Positions 1-6,012 of a DNA stretch of 7,517 nucleotides are shown here, in pieces; position 1 is the stretch's first letter; every line of letters begins with the position of its first letter. Source of the stretch: Marinibacterium sp039179965 (GTDB lineage Bacteria > Pseudomonadota > Alphaproteobacteria > Rhodobacterales > Rhodobacteraceae). The stretch is taken from NCBI GenBank assembly GCA_039179965.1, contig JBCDEC010000234.1:1-7517 (forward strand), given 5' to 3'. A program made the translations under genes and the position numbers. Below the pieces are notes generated by a model. The model made no database searches and was not told the origin of the DNA. It worked only from the letters and a program-made list of their open reading frames with translations.

Positions 1-53
1 CGAGTCTGGAAGCGGACAGCGCCAGATACGACCGTCATCTTTTTGTCCATCAT
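1..53 (-). other. Possible 5' end of an unidentified gene, cut by the window edge
   Basis: On the minus strand the stop codon of the broken metG frame (TGA at 52-50) overlaps an ATG at 53-51 (ATGA overlap). A second ATG follows at 50-48 and a third at 38-36. From these the frame stays open to the window edge, beginning MMDKKMTVVSGAVRFQT. An AAAGG stretch at 58-54 is too close to the first two ATGs to be a good ribosome site and rather far from the third. I do not recognise the protein from so few residues. The stop/start overlap resembles the junction of two genes in an operon, which would fit the last residues of the metG-fused frame being the tail of another gene. A chance open frame of this length is quite possible. 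Confidence 0.2.
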
Positions 54-1045
54 CCTTTGATGGCGCGCTGGTGCTGCAGCACTCCCGTCGACAATCCTGG
101 GAAGGACAGCGTATGGAAGGGCACGTTGTCCTTGCCCATGAACTGGGTGTAGATGACGTCCTCGGCCCCTTTGTCGGTCCGCCACCAGCGCTCCCAATCC
201 GACCCTTTGCCGGCATCGACCCATTCCTGCGCGCAGGCGATGTATTCGATGGGCGCATCGAACCAGACGTAGAAGACCTTGCCTTCCATCCCCGGCCAGT
301 CGGCGTCGCCGCGTTTGACAGGCACGCCCCAGTTCAGATCCCGCGTTATGCCCCGGTCCTGCAGCCCGTCGCCATCGTGCAGCCACTTCTTGGCGATCGA
401 GGTCGTCAGGATCGGCCAATCGGTCTTGCTGTCAATCCAGGCCTCCAGCCGATCCTTCATCAGCGACTGACGCAGGTGCAGATGCTTGGTCTCGCGCATC
501 TCCAGATCCGTCGCGCCGGAGACCGTGGAGTAGGGGTTTATCAACTCCACCGGCGTCAATTGCTTGGTGCAATTGTCGCATTGATCGCCGCGGGCGCTGT
601 CGTAGCCGCAATTGGGGCAGGTGCCTTCAATGTAGCGATCCGGCAGAAAGCGACCGTCGGTCGGAGAATACATCTGGGTCTCGGAGACCTCGCTGATGAG
701 CCCACGGTCGGCCAGAACCCCCGCAAATTGCTGGGTCAATCGCTGGTTCTGCAGCGAGGAAGAGCGGCCGAAATGATCGAAACTCAGCTGGAACCCGTCC
801 GAGAGCTTGGCCTGAACCTCGTGCATCTCGGCGCAATAGACATCCACCGGCTGGCCGGTCTTGGCGGCGGCCAATTCGGCGGGCGTGCCGTGTTCGTCCG
901 TGGCGCACAGAAACAGAACCTCATGACCGCGACCCCGCATGTACCGGGCAAAAAGATCGGCTGGCAATTGAGAGCCGACCAGATTGCCGAGGTGCTTGAC
1001 CCCATTGATGTAGGGGATCGCCGAGGTGATGAGGTGACGTGCCAT
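50..1045 (-). CDS. metG: Methionyl-tRNA synthetase, N-terminal part only; C-terminal half replaced by unrelated sequence
   Basis: This class I aminoacyl-tRNA synthetase charges tRNA-Met in the cytoplasm. The protein opens MARHLITSAIPYING and carries the HIGH-equivalent HLGN at residues 18-21, FLCATDEHGTP at 45-55, a zinc knuckle with Cys143, Cys146, Cys156 and Cys159, and VWFDAPIEYIA at 260-270. It matches the family through FMGKDNVPFHTLSFP, ending at residue 316. The family then continues into the KMSKS-equivalent loop and a helical anticodon-binding domain, about 570 residues in all as I recall for this group. Here only 15 unrelated residues follow before a stop, giving 331 residues. The other two frames do not resume metG either, so this is a break, not a simple frameshift. 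The start at 1045 has GGAG eight bases upstream and gives the normal family N-terminus. The MFS gene ends 61 bases upstream on the same strand. An enzyme cut here should not charge tRNA. As metG is essential, an intact copy elsewhere or an assembly error is expected. Confidence 0.9.
   Translation of the reverse strand: MARHLITSAIPYINGVKHLGNLVGSQLPADLFARYMRGRGHEVLFLCATDEHGTPAELAAAKTGQPVDVYCAEMHEVQAKLSDGFQLSFDHFGRSSSLQNQRLTQQFAGVLADRGLISEVSETQMYSPTDGRFLPDRYIEGTCPNCGYDSARGDQCDNCTKQLTPVELINPYSTVSGATDLEMRETKHLHLRQSLMKDRLEAWIDSKTDWPILTTSIAKKWLHDGDGLQDRGITRDLNWGVPVKRGDADWPGMEGKVFYVWFDAPIEYIACAQEWVDAGKGSDWERWWRTDKGAEDVIYTQFMGKDNVPFHTLSFPGLSTGVLQHQRAIKG
71..82. repeat. Perfect 12-bp palindrome next to the metG break
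   Basis: GTGCTGCAGCAC reads identically on both strands. It lies about 15 bases beyond the point where the metG frame stops matching its family (around 98), inside the unrelated segment. It may be a chance feature of GC-rich DNA; its closeness to the breakpoint is the reason to record it. Confidence 0.5.
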
Positions 1046-1106
1046 AGAACATGCTCCGTTGTCGCCGGAGGCGTCTTTAACAGGGGGCAGGAGACAGGGC
1101 CAGATG

Positions 1107-2393
1107 TTACCGCGTCGGCGGGTCGCTCGGGCGTTCGGCGGGGCGGTCCTTTGCATCGGAGTCCGCGGCGCCCGCGTCGTCGCGGCCCCACCCGGTCAGC
1201 CGTCCGACAAGGAAAGAGGTGCGCGGTGCATAGACATAGCGCGTACGCGTCTCGGGCGATGGGCGGGCAGTCATGCGGATCACTCCAAAGATCACCAGGA
1301 TCACGTGCGCCACGGCAATCATCGCGAAGAGTGCATAGGGCCCGTAGGCGGCAATGAGCTGCGAACTCGCATAGGGCGCGGCAATCGCACCCAGTGCGAA
1401 GAAGAACATCAGCGCCGCCGACAGCTCAACCCGTTCGGAGCTTTTGGCAAAGTCGTGGGCATGAGCGGCCGCGACGGAATAAATCGGAAAGGACGTGGCG
1501 CCGAACAGGAAAGCGCAGATCATCGTCATCGCCAAGCCGCCGGATTGCGTGGCCACGGTGATCGCCGAACTGAGAATTGCGCCAACCGAAAGCCAGATCA
1601 GCACCCAGCGGCGGTCAAGCTTGTCGGCCAGCCACCCGACGGGAAGCTGCGCCAGCGCGCCGCCCAGAACAAAGGCCGCCAGAAACCAGCCGATCTGCGC
1701 TGCGCTTAGACCGATCTCCTGCCCGAAGACCGGCCCGACCATACGAAAGGAGGCGGCCGAAAGCGCGGCCACGATCACCCCGGCTGCCGCCAGCGGCGAA
1801 CGGGCCACCGCCAGCATCGGGCGCAGCCGCGGCGCGGTGGGCGTCTCGGGCTGGGTCGAGCGGGTCAACGTGAGCGGCAGAAGCGCTGCGCAACAGAGGA
1901 TCGCGAGAATATTGTAGGAGACGTAAGAGGCCGGCTCCAGAATGCTGATCATCAATTGCGCAACCAGCGAGGCCGACATATCGACAACGCGGTAAATCCC
2001 CATGGTGCGGCCGCGGATCTCGTTTGTGACCTTGGCCTGCATCCAGGCCTCGATCACGGTGTAACACCCCGCGACGCACATGCCGCTGGCCACCCGCATC
2101 ACGGCCCAGGCTTCGGGCGAGACGAACAGCATATGGGCCAGAAGGCCGATGGCTCCGGTCGCTGTAAAGGCCGCGAAGGCGCGGGAATGCCCCACGGTGC
2201 CCATCAGGCGCGGCGCCCACCAGCAGCCAATGAAGAATCCAACGAAATGAGCCGAGCCCAGAAGGCCGATTTCAGCCGTGGTGAAATCCAGCGCCAGCCC
2301 TGACAAGGCGTCGAGCGGCCCTACGCCGCCCGAGGACAATTGCATCAGCGCAACGGACAGAAACAAGGCGGCAAACGAAATCATCAGGCGCAT
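1107..2393 (-). CDS. MFS transporter, YcaD-like
   Basis: This is an inner-membrane major facilitator superfamily carrier of 428 residues with about 12 hydrophobic segments. The first runs from residue 4 to 20 and the last from about 353 to 373. A charged, Pro/Thr-rich loop at 177-192 separates the two halves. Family marks include VIEAWMQAKVTNEIRGRTMG (113-132), the motif-A-like GWLADKLDRRW (253-263) and FPIYSVAAAHAHD (302-314), which resemble the YcaD/UMF2-like branch. The substrate cannot be read from the sequence. Residues 375-428 form a polar tail with many Arg, Asp and Pro, probably cytoplasmic and longer than in many MFS proteins. The start at 2393 has no convincing ribosome site, and the start codon sits inside an imperfect palindrome (2382-2414). 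A second in-frame ATG at 2384 is possible. The gene lies between yceI and metG on the same strand, 80 and 61 bases from them. Confidence 0.88.
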   Translation of the reverse strand: MRLMISFAALFLSVALMQLSSGGVGPLDALSGLALDFTTAEIGLLGSAHFVGFFIGCWWAPRLMGTVGHSRAFAAFTATGAIGLLAHMLFVSPEAWAVMRVASGMCVAGCYTVIEAWMQAKVTNEIRGRTMGIYRVVDMSASLVAQLMISILEPASYVSYNILAILCCAALLPLTLTRSTQPETPTAPRLRPMLAVARSPLAAAGVIVAALSAASFRMVGPVFGQEIGLSAAQIGWFLAAFVLGGALAQLPVGWLADKLDRRWVLIWLSVGAILSSAITVATQSGGLAMTMICAFLFGATSFPIYSVAAAHAHDFAKSSERVELSAALMFFFALGAIAAPYASSQLIAAYGPYALFAMIAVAHVILVIFGVIRMTARPSPETRTRYVYAPRTSFLVGRLTGWGRDDAGAADSDAKDRPAERPSDPPTR

Positions 2394-2414
2394 GGGCTAG
2401 CCATACGCCTGATG
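2382..2414. repeat. Imperfect palindrome spanning the MFS start codon
   Basis: On the minus strand, CATCAGGCGTATGG is followed by the loop CTAGC and then CCATGCGCCTGATG. The 14-base arms pair at 13 positions, and the one mismatch is a G-U wobble in RNA. The second arm contains the MFS start codon (2393-2391). It could be an operator for a dimeric repressor or an mRNA hairpin that limits translation. The same stretch contains a six-codon out-of-frame mini-ORF (ATG at 2403) whose TGA overlaps the second in-frame ATG of the transporter. The structure is seen directly; its function is inference. Confidence 0.6.
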
Positions 2415-2424
2415 GTGGGTGTTG

Positions 2425-2456
2425 CGCGCGGGTTTTCGACCCCGCGCGTCGTTTTT
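2425..2456. terminator. GC-rich hairpin with T-run on the plus strand, between yceI and the MFS gene
   Basis: An 8-bp perfect stem (CGCGCGGG at 2425-2432 with CCCGCGCG at 2441-2448) closes an 8-base loop. The T-run (TTTTT at 2452-2456) follows the stem on the plus strand, whereas both flanking genes are on the minus strand. A minus-strand transcript has the A-run before the stem and GCAAC after it. The hairpin lies 26 bases past the yceI stop and could still slow or end minus-strand transcription, but as an intrinsic terminator it points the other way. Confidence 0.4.
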
Positions 2457-2473
2457 GCCTTGGTGTGCGGACT

Positions 2474-3097
2474 TTAGACCGCGCGCATCTTGGCTTCGAC
2501 ATCGATGCGAATACGGTCGCCAACCAGTCCGGGATAGCCCGTTGCCCCAAAGGCGCGGCGGCTGATGTCGCCGGTCATTTTGATCTTGCCTTGCTGGGGC
2601 AAATGCGACGGCAGTGCGCTTTCGGTCTCGAACCGGGCCTTCAACGTGACCGGGCGGGTCTCACCGCGCATGGTCAGGTAGCCAAAGACCAAGGCCTCTC
2701 CGTCGGCCATTCCGTCCAGTCCGGTGCGGATGTTGCTGGCGGTAAAGCGTATGGTCGGATGCACCTTGGTGTCGAGCATATCCGGCCGCGCAAGAGCGGT
2801 ATCGGCAAAGTTGATGCCCAGCTTGGCGTCGGCGGCGTTGACGACCACGTCGATCCGGCTTGCCGCCAGATTGGTTGGGTCCACTGCGACCTTGGCCCGG
2901 GTGACGGGCATGGCCGCCGAAAGCGGGGTGCCGTCCAGCCGGTAGGTGAAGCCCACGTTCGGCGTAGCGGCGTCCAGCGTATACACGCGTCCGCCGCCGG
3001 CCGCGGCGAGCGACGGGGCCGCAGACAGGCCGGCCAGCATGGCCAGCGTGGTGCGGCGGGTAGGGCCTCTGTCTGGGCGTGCATTCGACTGTGTCAT
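2474..3097 (-). CDS. YceI family lipid-binding protein, Tat-exported
   Basis: YceI-family proteins fold as a lipocalin-like beta barrel that holds a polyisoprenoid chain in the periplasm; the physiological role is poorly known. The 207-residue protein begins with a twin-arginine signal: TRRTTLAML with Arg14-Arg15, then a hydrophobic stretch and an Ala-rich cleavage region around residues 30-33. The mature part shows the family pattern: VYTLDAATPNVGFTYRLDG (38-56), the domain-wide alternation of strands, PDMLDTKVHPTIRFTAS with the conserved P-x-I-R-F, and the C-terminal RRAFGATGYPGLVGDRIRI. The start at 3097 is well supported by AAAGGAG nine bases upstream. It lies downstream of a second YceI gene on the same strand, 93 bases away. 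No cytochrome b561 gene, a frequent partner, is next to it. Both paralogues keep FGATGY near the end but differ at most other positions, so this is an old duplication or two separate lineages. Confidence 0.93.
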   Translation of the reverse strand: MTQSNARPDRGPTRRTTLAMLAGLSAAPSLAAAGGGRVYTLDAATPNVGFTYRLDGTPLSAAMPVTRAKVAVDPTNLAASRIDVVVNAADAKLGINFADTALARPDMLDTKVHPTIRFTASNIRTGLDGMADGEALVFGYLTMRGETRPVTLKARFETESALPSHLPQQGKIKMTGDISRRAFGATGYPGLVGDRIRIDVEAKMRAV

Positions 3098-3127
3098 CTT
3101 ATCGATCTCCTTTGTATCTGAACGGTA

Positions 3128-3147
3128 AACGGCCCAGTCCGGCCGTT
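3128..3147 (-). terminator. Short hairpin downstream of the upstream yceI, weak terminator candidate
   Basis: The 7-base arms AACGGCC and GGCCGTT pair perfectly around a 6-base loop. They lie about 43 bases past the stop codon of the 3191-3811 gene and about 30 bases before the start of the next. On the minus strand the stem is followed only by TACCGTTC, so the T-rich tract is poor. It may be a weak terminator or an RNA-stabilising hairpin between the two yceI genes. Confidence 0.3.
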
Positions 3148-3190
3148 CCGTCGTCAGATCGCGAAACCGTGATGACTCTGTGATGTCGAT

Positions 3191-3811
3191 TTATGACTTC
3201 TGGATCGCGGCGCGGATGTCGAGCGTGATTCGGTCGGCAACCAGATCGCTGTATCCGGTCGCTCCGAAGGCGGTCCGGCTGATGGCGCCGGTCAGCCTGA
3301 CCGAGAGCGAATTGAGGTCATCCGCGCCGCTTCCGGCCGGGCGATAGATATTGGCCGCAAAGGTGACCGGCTTGGTCACGTTGCGCACCGTCAGGTTGCC
3401 GGTCAGCGTGGCGCCGTCCGAGATCCGGCCGCCCGGACCCAGGGTGACTTTGGTTGACACAAACCGGATCGAAGGAAAACGCGCGGCATCAAGCACATCC
3501 GGCCCCTTCAGCGCATCTGTGGCCAGCGCCAGCCCGGTGCGCGCTTTGTTTACGGCCACGGAGACATCGACCGAAGAGCGCACCAGGTTGGACGTATCGA
3601 TCCTGATGTCGGCCTGTGAGATCGGCATCGTGCCGGTTTGTGTGGCACCGGCGAGGGTGAACTGGAAGCCGACCGTGGAGGACGATGCCGTCAGGCCATA
3701 GCGGTGCATGGCCGCTACGGCGGGCCGGGTGGACAGCAATAGTCCGGCCAGGCTGGCGCCTGAGGCGGTCAGAAAGGACCGGCGGGTCATATTGATCGGC
3801 GTGTGTGTCAT
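3191..3811 (-). CDS. YceI family lipid-binding protein, Tat-exported (second copy)
   Basis: This is a second periplasmic lipocalin-like YceI protein of 206 residues. The N-terminus has a textbook twin-arginine signal, MTRRSFLTASG, with Arg10-Arg11, a hydrophobic core at about 19-27 and a likely cleavage site after PAVA (residue 33). The mature part carries YGLTASSSTVGFQFTLAG, then GPDVLDAARFPSIRFVST with the conserved P-S-I-R-F, and ends SRTAFGATGYSDLVADRITLDI. I chose the ATG at 3811 because AGGTGA lies eight bases upstream. A GTG at 3823 would add four residues and has a weaker site, and an ATG at 3790 would start right at the Tat motif. It is followed by the other yceI and preceded, 89 bases away, by the end of imuA, all on one strand. 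Whether the two yceI genes share a transcript is open, since a weak hairpin lies between them. Confidence 0.92.
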   Translation of the reverse strand: MTHTPINMTRRSFLTASGASLAGLLLSTRPAVAAMHRYGLTASSSTVGFQFTLAGATQTGTMPISQADIRIDTSNLVRSSVDVSVAVNKARTGLALATDALKGPDVLDAARFPSIRFVSTKVTLGPGGRISDGATLTGNLTVRNVTKPVTFAANIYRPAGSGADDLNSLSVRLTGAISRTAFGATGYSDLVADRITLDIRAAIQKS

Positions 3812-3900
3812 GGGAACGATCACCTGTCTGAAAGGGCCTGGGAGGGAATGTAGTCTCCATAGGCGTCTGGTCTTTCAGTCGTCGCAGGTCTGTGATCGGT

Positions 3901-4587
3901 TCAACTTTTTTGGGCGCCGTTGCCATGGGCAATCTTGAGGCCTTGGGCATTGTGCTGGGCGGTGGCCGTCTGTTCCAGATGCATCTGGCCCTTGTGCCGT
4001 GTGACATGCCACTGACAGACCGGCGCGGTCCGGGCACGGGCGCGGGTCAGATGCCAGCTGCGTGCGGCGGGCCTGTGCGTGGGGGCCATATGCCAGCGGG
4101 TCTCAACTCCTTGCGCGCCGCCCTGGCCCGGAGTCAGCAAAAGCCCCAGAGGACTTTGGCCCATTGTATCGCGCGCGGCTTCCGCAGCCAGGTGCATGCG
4201 CCGTACGGGCGTCAGCGCCGGTGCGCCCGGCAGATCCGCGACCACCAGAGACACGGCCCCGGCCCGCAGGACCTCCTCCGTCGACCAGAGCAGATCTTCG
4301 GTGCGCTTGGGCGTCACAAAGAGAAACCGGGATGGATCCGCAAAGGCTGTCATCCCGTCGGGATGCAGGCGGTCGCTCTCCCAATCCGGTGCGATCCAGA
4401 TCACCGGGCCCGCCATCTGCCCGGCAAGCCACAAGGCAAAGGTCCGCCGTGCCGGGCCGCAGGCTTCATGCACGCGCGCGAGCGCGAGATGCAGCCCCGC
4501 CGCCTGATTGGGAGCCAGGTCCAATGCAGGGCGGCTGGCGTCTGTGCGTGATGTATGGCCAGAGGCGGATAGAAGCTGAATTGACAT
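3901..4587 (-). CDS. imuA: ImuA-like protein, SOS mutagenesis accessory factor
   Basis: ImuA proteins are RecA/SulA-like folds that work with the Y-family protein ImuB and the polymerase DnaE2 in damage-induced translesion synthesis. The 228-residue protein shows the pattern I associate with the alphaproteobacterial form: LALARVHEACGPARRTFALWLAG (34-56) where RecA would have its P-loop, but without a GxxGxGKT sequence, then GPVIWIAPDW (60-69), RFLFVTPKRTEDLLWSTEEVLRAGAVSLVVADLP (87-120) and LTPVRRMHLAAEAA (125-138). The segment LLLTPGQGGAQGVETRWHMAP (149-169) and an Arg-rich WHLTRARART (178-187) follow. The last 35 residues are polar and look poorly conserved. A LexA box lies 17 bases upstream of the ATG, which independently supports an SOS role. 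The ribosome site is weak. No imuB or dnaE2 follows; two yceI genes do. The family call is from remembered sequences, so a related RecA-like protein remains possible. Confidence 0.72.
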   Translation of the reverse strand: MSIQLLSASGHTSRTDASRPALDLAPNQAAGLHLALARVHEACGPARRTFALWLAGQMAGPVIWIAPDWESDRLHPDGMTAFADPSRFLFVTPKRTEDLLWSTEEVLRAGAVSLVVADLPGAPALTPVRRMHLAAEAARDTMGQSPLGLLLTPGQGGAQGVETRWHMAPTHRPAARSWHLTRARARTAPVCQWHVTRHKGQMHLEQTATAQHNAQGLKIAHGNGAQKS

Positions 4588-4603
4588 AGGCGCAGCCTAA
4601 CAT

Positions 4604-4618
4604 GTTCCTTCTTTGTTC
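4604..4618 (-). promoter_or_regulatory. LexA (SOS) box, GTTC-N7-GTTC type
   Basis: The plus strand reads GTTC at 4604-4607, seven bases, then GTTC at 4615-4618; on the imuA strand this is GAAC-N7-GAAC. GTTC-N7-GTTC is the known LexA recognition sequence of Rhodobacter and many other alphaproteobacteria. It ends 17 bases before the ATG of the imuA-like gene, a fitting place for repression, and a LexA-controlled gene is what family knowledge predicts there. It also lies 88 bases upstream of the divergent aldo/keto reductase, so an effect on that gene is possible but less likely. Confidence 0.8.
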
Positions 4619-4705
4619 CAAAGCCCCATCTGCACGGCTTGGGCGTACTTGCCAATTGCCGGGCGTCTCTTCATGGTGCGCCAAACCACTGACGCGGAGC
4701 CCGCC

Positions 4706-5746
4706 ATGAAGATGAACCCGCTGGGCCGAACCGGCCTGACCGTCTCGGAATTGTGCCTGGGCACCATGACCTTCGGCACGCAGACCACCGAAGCTGACGG
4801 CCACCGCCAAATGGACGCAGCCCTCGCCGCAGGTCTCAATTTTGTCGACACGGCCGAGATGTACCCGGTCAATCCGATACGGGCCGAGACCATCGGGCGG
4901 ACCGAAGAGATCCTGGGCACCTGGCATGCCGCCCATCCGGCAAAACGGGCAGACTATATTCTGGCGACCAAACATTCCGGTGAAGGCAGCCAGTCCCGCG
5001 GCGGTGCACCGATCACCTCGGAAAGTATCCGCGAGACACTGGACGGCTCGCTCAAACGCTTGAAGACGGATTACGTCGATCTTTATCAGTTTCACTGGCC
5101 AAACCGCGGCAGCTATATGTTCAGGCAAAACTGGGCCTACAGCCCCACGGCAAAGGCCGAGGACGTGCGCCAGGACATGGCGGATTGCCTGGGCGCGCTG
5201 CAGGATGAGATTGATCGCGGCACGATTCGTGCCTTTGGCCTCTCAAACGAAAGCGCCTGGGGCACAGCGCAATGGCTGCGCCTTGCGGAAGAGGGAAAGG
5301 GCCCGCGGGTCGCCTCGATCCAGAACGAGTATTCCCTGATGTGCCGGCTTTACGACACGGATCTCGCCGAGCTGTCGATTGCCGAAGACGTGGGCCTCCT
5401 GGCCTTTTCCCCGCTGGCCACCGGGCTTCTGACCGGGAAGTACAAGGATGGCGTTGTGCCCGAAGGCTCGCGCAGGTCCATTTCACCCAATCTTGGCGGG
5501 CGCTCCGGTGAAAGGGCCTTCGCCGCCGCCGATGCCTATGTCGAAATTGCAAGGTGCCATGATCTCGATCCGACGCATATGGCACTCGCCTGGTGCCGGA
5601 CACGTCCCTTTGTGGCTTCGGCCATCTTCGGCGCCACCACCTTTGATCAGCTCGAAGTCGCTCTGGCTTCAGTTGAGTTGTCCCTGAGCGACGATGTGAT
5701 GACTGAGATTGCAGCCGTCCACAGAAGCCACCCCATGCCCTATTGA
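4706..5746 (+). CDS. tas: NADP(H)-dependent aldo/keto reductase, Tas-like
   Basis: This cytoplasmic oxidoreductase reduces aldehydes or ketones with NADPH through the aldo/keto reductase TIM barrel; the natural substrate of Tas proteins is not settled. The 346 residues match the length of E. coli Tas, and the order of motifs agrees: LGTMTFGTQ (18-26), NFVDTAEMYPV (45-55), LATKHSGEG (86-94), DLYQFHWPNRG (125-135), FGLSNESAWG (177-186), SIQNEYSLMCR (204-214), AFSPLATGLLTGKY (233-246) and ASAIFGATTFDQL (304-316). The catalytic tetrad is visible as Asp48, Tyr53, Lys89 and His130, so the enzyme looks intact. I set the start at the ATG at 4706, which has GGAG six bases upstream and gives the family N-terminus MKMNPLGRTGLTVSELCLG. 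The open frame extends back to 4613, but that would run into the LexA box. It is transcribed away from imuA. A hairpin begins right after the stop. Confidence 0.93.
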   Translation: MKMNPLGRTGLTVSELCLGTMTFGTQTTEADGHRQMDAALAAGLNFVDTAEMYPVNPIRAETIGRTEEILGTWHAAHPAKRADYILATKHSGEGSQSRGGAPITSESIRETLDGSLKRLKTDYVDLYQFHWPNRGSYMFRQNWAYSPTAKAEDVRQDMADCLGALQDEIDRGTIRAFGLSNESAWGTAQWLRLAEEGKGPRVASIQNEYSLMCRLYDTDLAELSIAEDVGLLAFSPLATGLLTGKYKDGVVPEGSRRSISPNLGGRSGERAFAAADAYVEIARCHDLDPTHMALAWCRTRPFVASAIFGATTFDQLEVALASVELSLSDDVMTEIAAVHRSHPMPY

Positions 5747-5763
5747 ATGGCGCTGCGCGCCAT
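5747..5763 (+). terminator. Hairpin directly after the aldo/keto reductase stop
   Basis: ATGGCGC and GCGCCAT form a perfect 7-bp stem with a TGC loop, starting at the base after the TGA. No T-run follows directly; the next bases lead into the left arm of the larger inverted repeat (5773-5876), which begins GGGTATTT. It may act with that element in ending transcription or protecting the mRNA end. Confidence 0.4.
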
Positions 5764-5772
5764 GCCTGCGGC

Positions 5773-5876
5773 GGGTATTTGGAAAAAGAAAGAAACCAGG
5801 CGATGGCGACCCATCCAATTCGTGCCACCTTGCGAAGCCTGCGTTGCGCTCTGCTTCTTTCTTTTCCGAAATACCC
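5773..5876. repeat. Inverted repeat with 22-bp arms around a 60-bp spacer
   Basis: The left arm (5773-5794) starts GGGTATTTGG and continues with an A/G-only stretch ending AAAGAA. The right arm (5855-5876) is its reverse complement at 20 of 22 positions, ending CCGAAATACCC. The arms are A/T-rich and purine/pyrimidine-skewed, unlike the GC-rich surroundings. Together with the 7-bp hairpin just upstream, the element fills much of the gap between the aldo/keto reductase and the BKACE gene. It could be a large terminator, two opposed copies of a dispersed intergenic repeat, or the remains of a small MITE-like element. I see no coding sequence in the spacer. Confidence 0.65.
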
Positions 5877-6012
5877 CGGCCCAACGGTGTCACCAGCGGG
5901 ACCGTCGAGAAAGACGCTGCGTGACGGTTTATCGTGTTCCGCGGTCCTATTTGGGACAGTATACGGCGGGCTGAGGTTTCTATAACGGCCACAGAGCAAC
6001 AGGAGAGATGCG

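Noticed and set aside
1..97. Simple frameshift as the cause of the metG truncation
   Set aside because: I translated the other two minus-strand frames and neither gives the expected GSGEPWK, STSQGRG or later metG motifs.
1046..1156. Upstream extension of metG to 1156
   Set aside because: It would overlap the MFS 3' end, adds residues not found in the family, and the ATG at 1045 has its own GGAG site.
71..1357. Plus-strand open frame of 428 codons across metG
   Set aside because: It is antisense to a clear metG and the end of the MFS gene, has no ribosome site, and its translation shows no family pattern; it reflects high GC codon use.
3828..3878. CTGAAAG and CTTTCAG arms upstream of the second yceI
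   Set aside because: The arms are only 7 bases and 37 bases apart, which is likely by chance.
4613..4705. Upstream extension of the aldo/keto reductase
   Set aside because: The extra residues do not match the family and the start would fall inside the LexA box; the ATG at 4706 has GGAG at a good distance.
5944..5986. Promoter candidate TTGGGA / TATAAC and a GTATAC palindrome upstream of BKACE
   Set aside because: The spacing is 24 bases, too long for a sigma-70 promoter, and a 6-bp palindrome alone does not support an operator.
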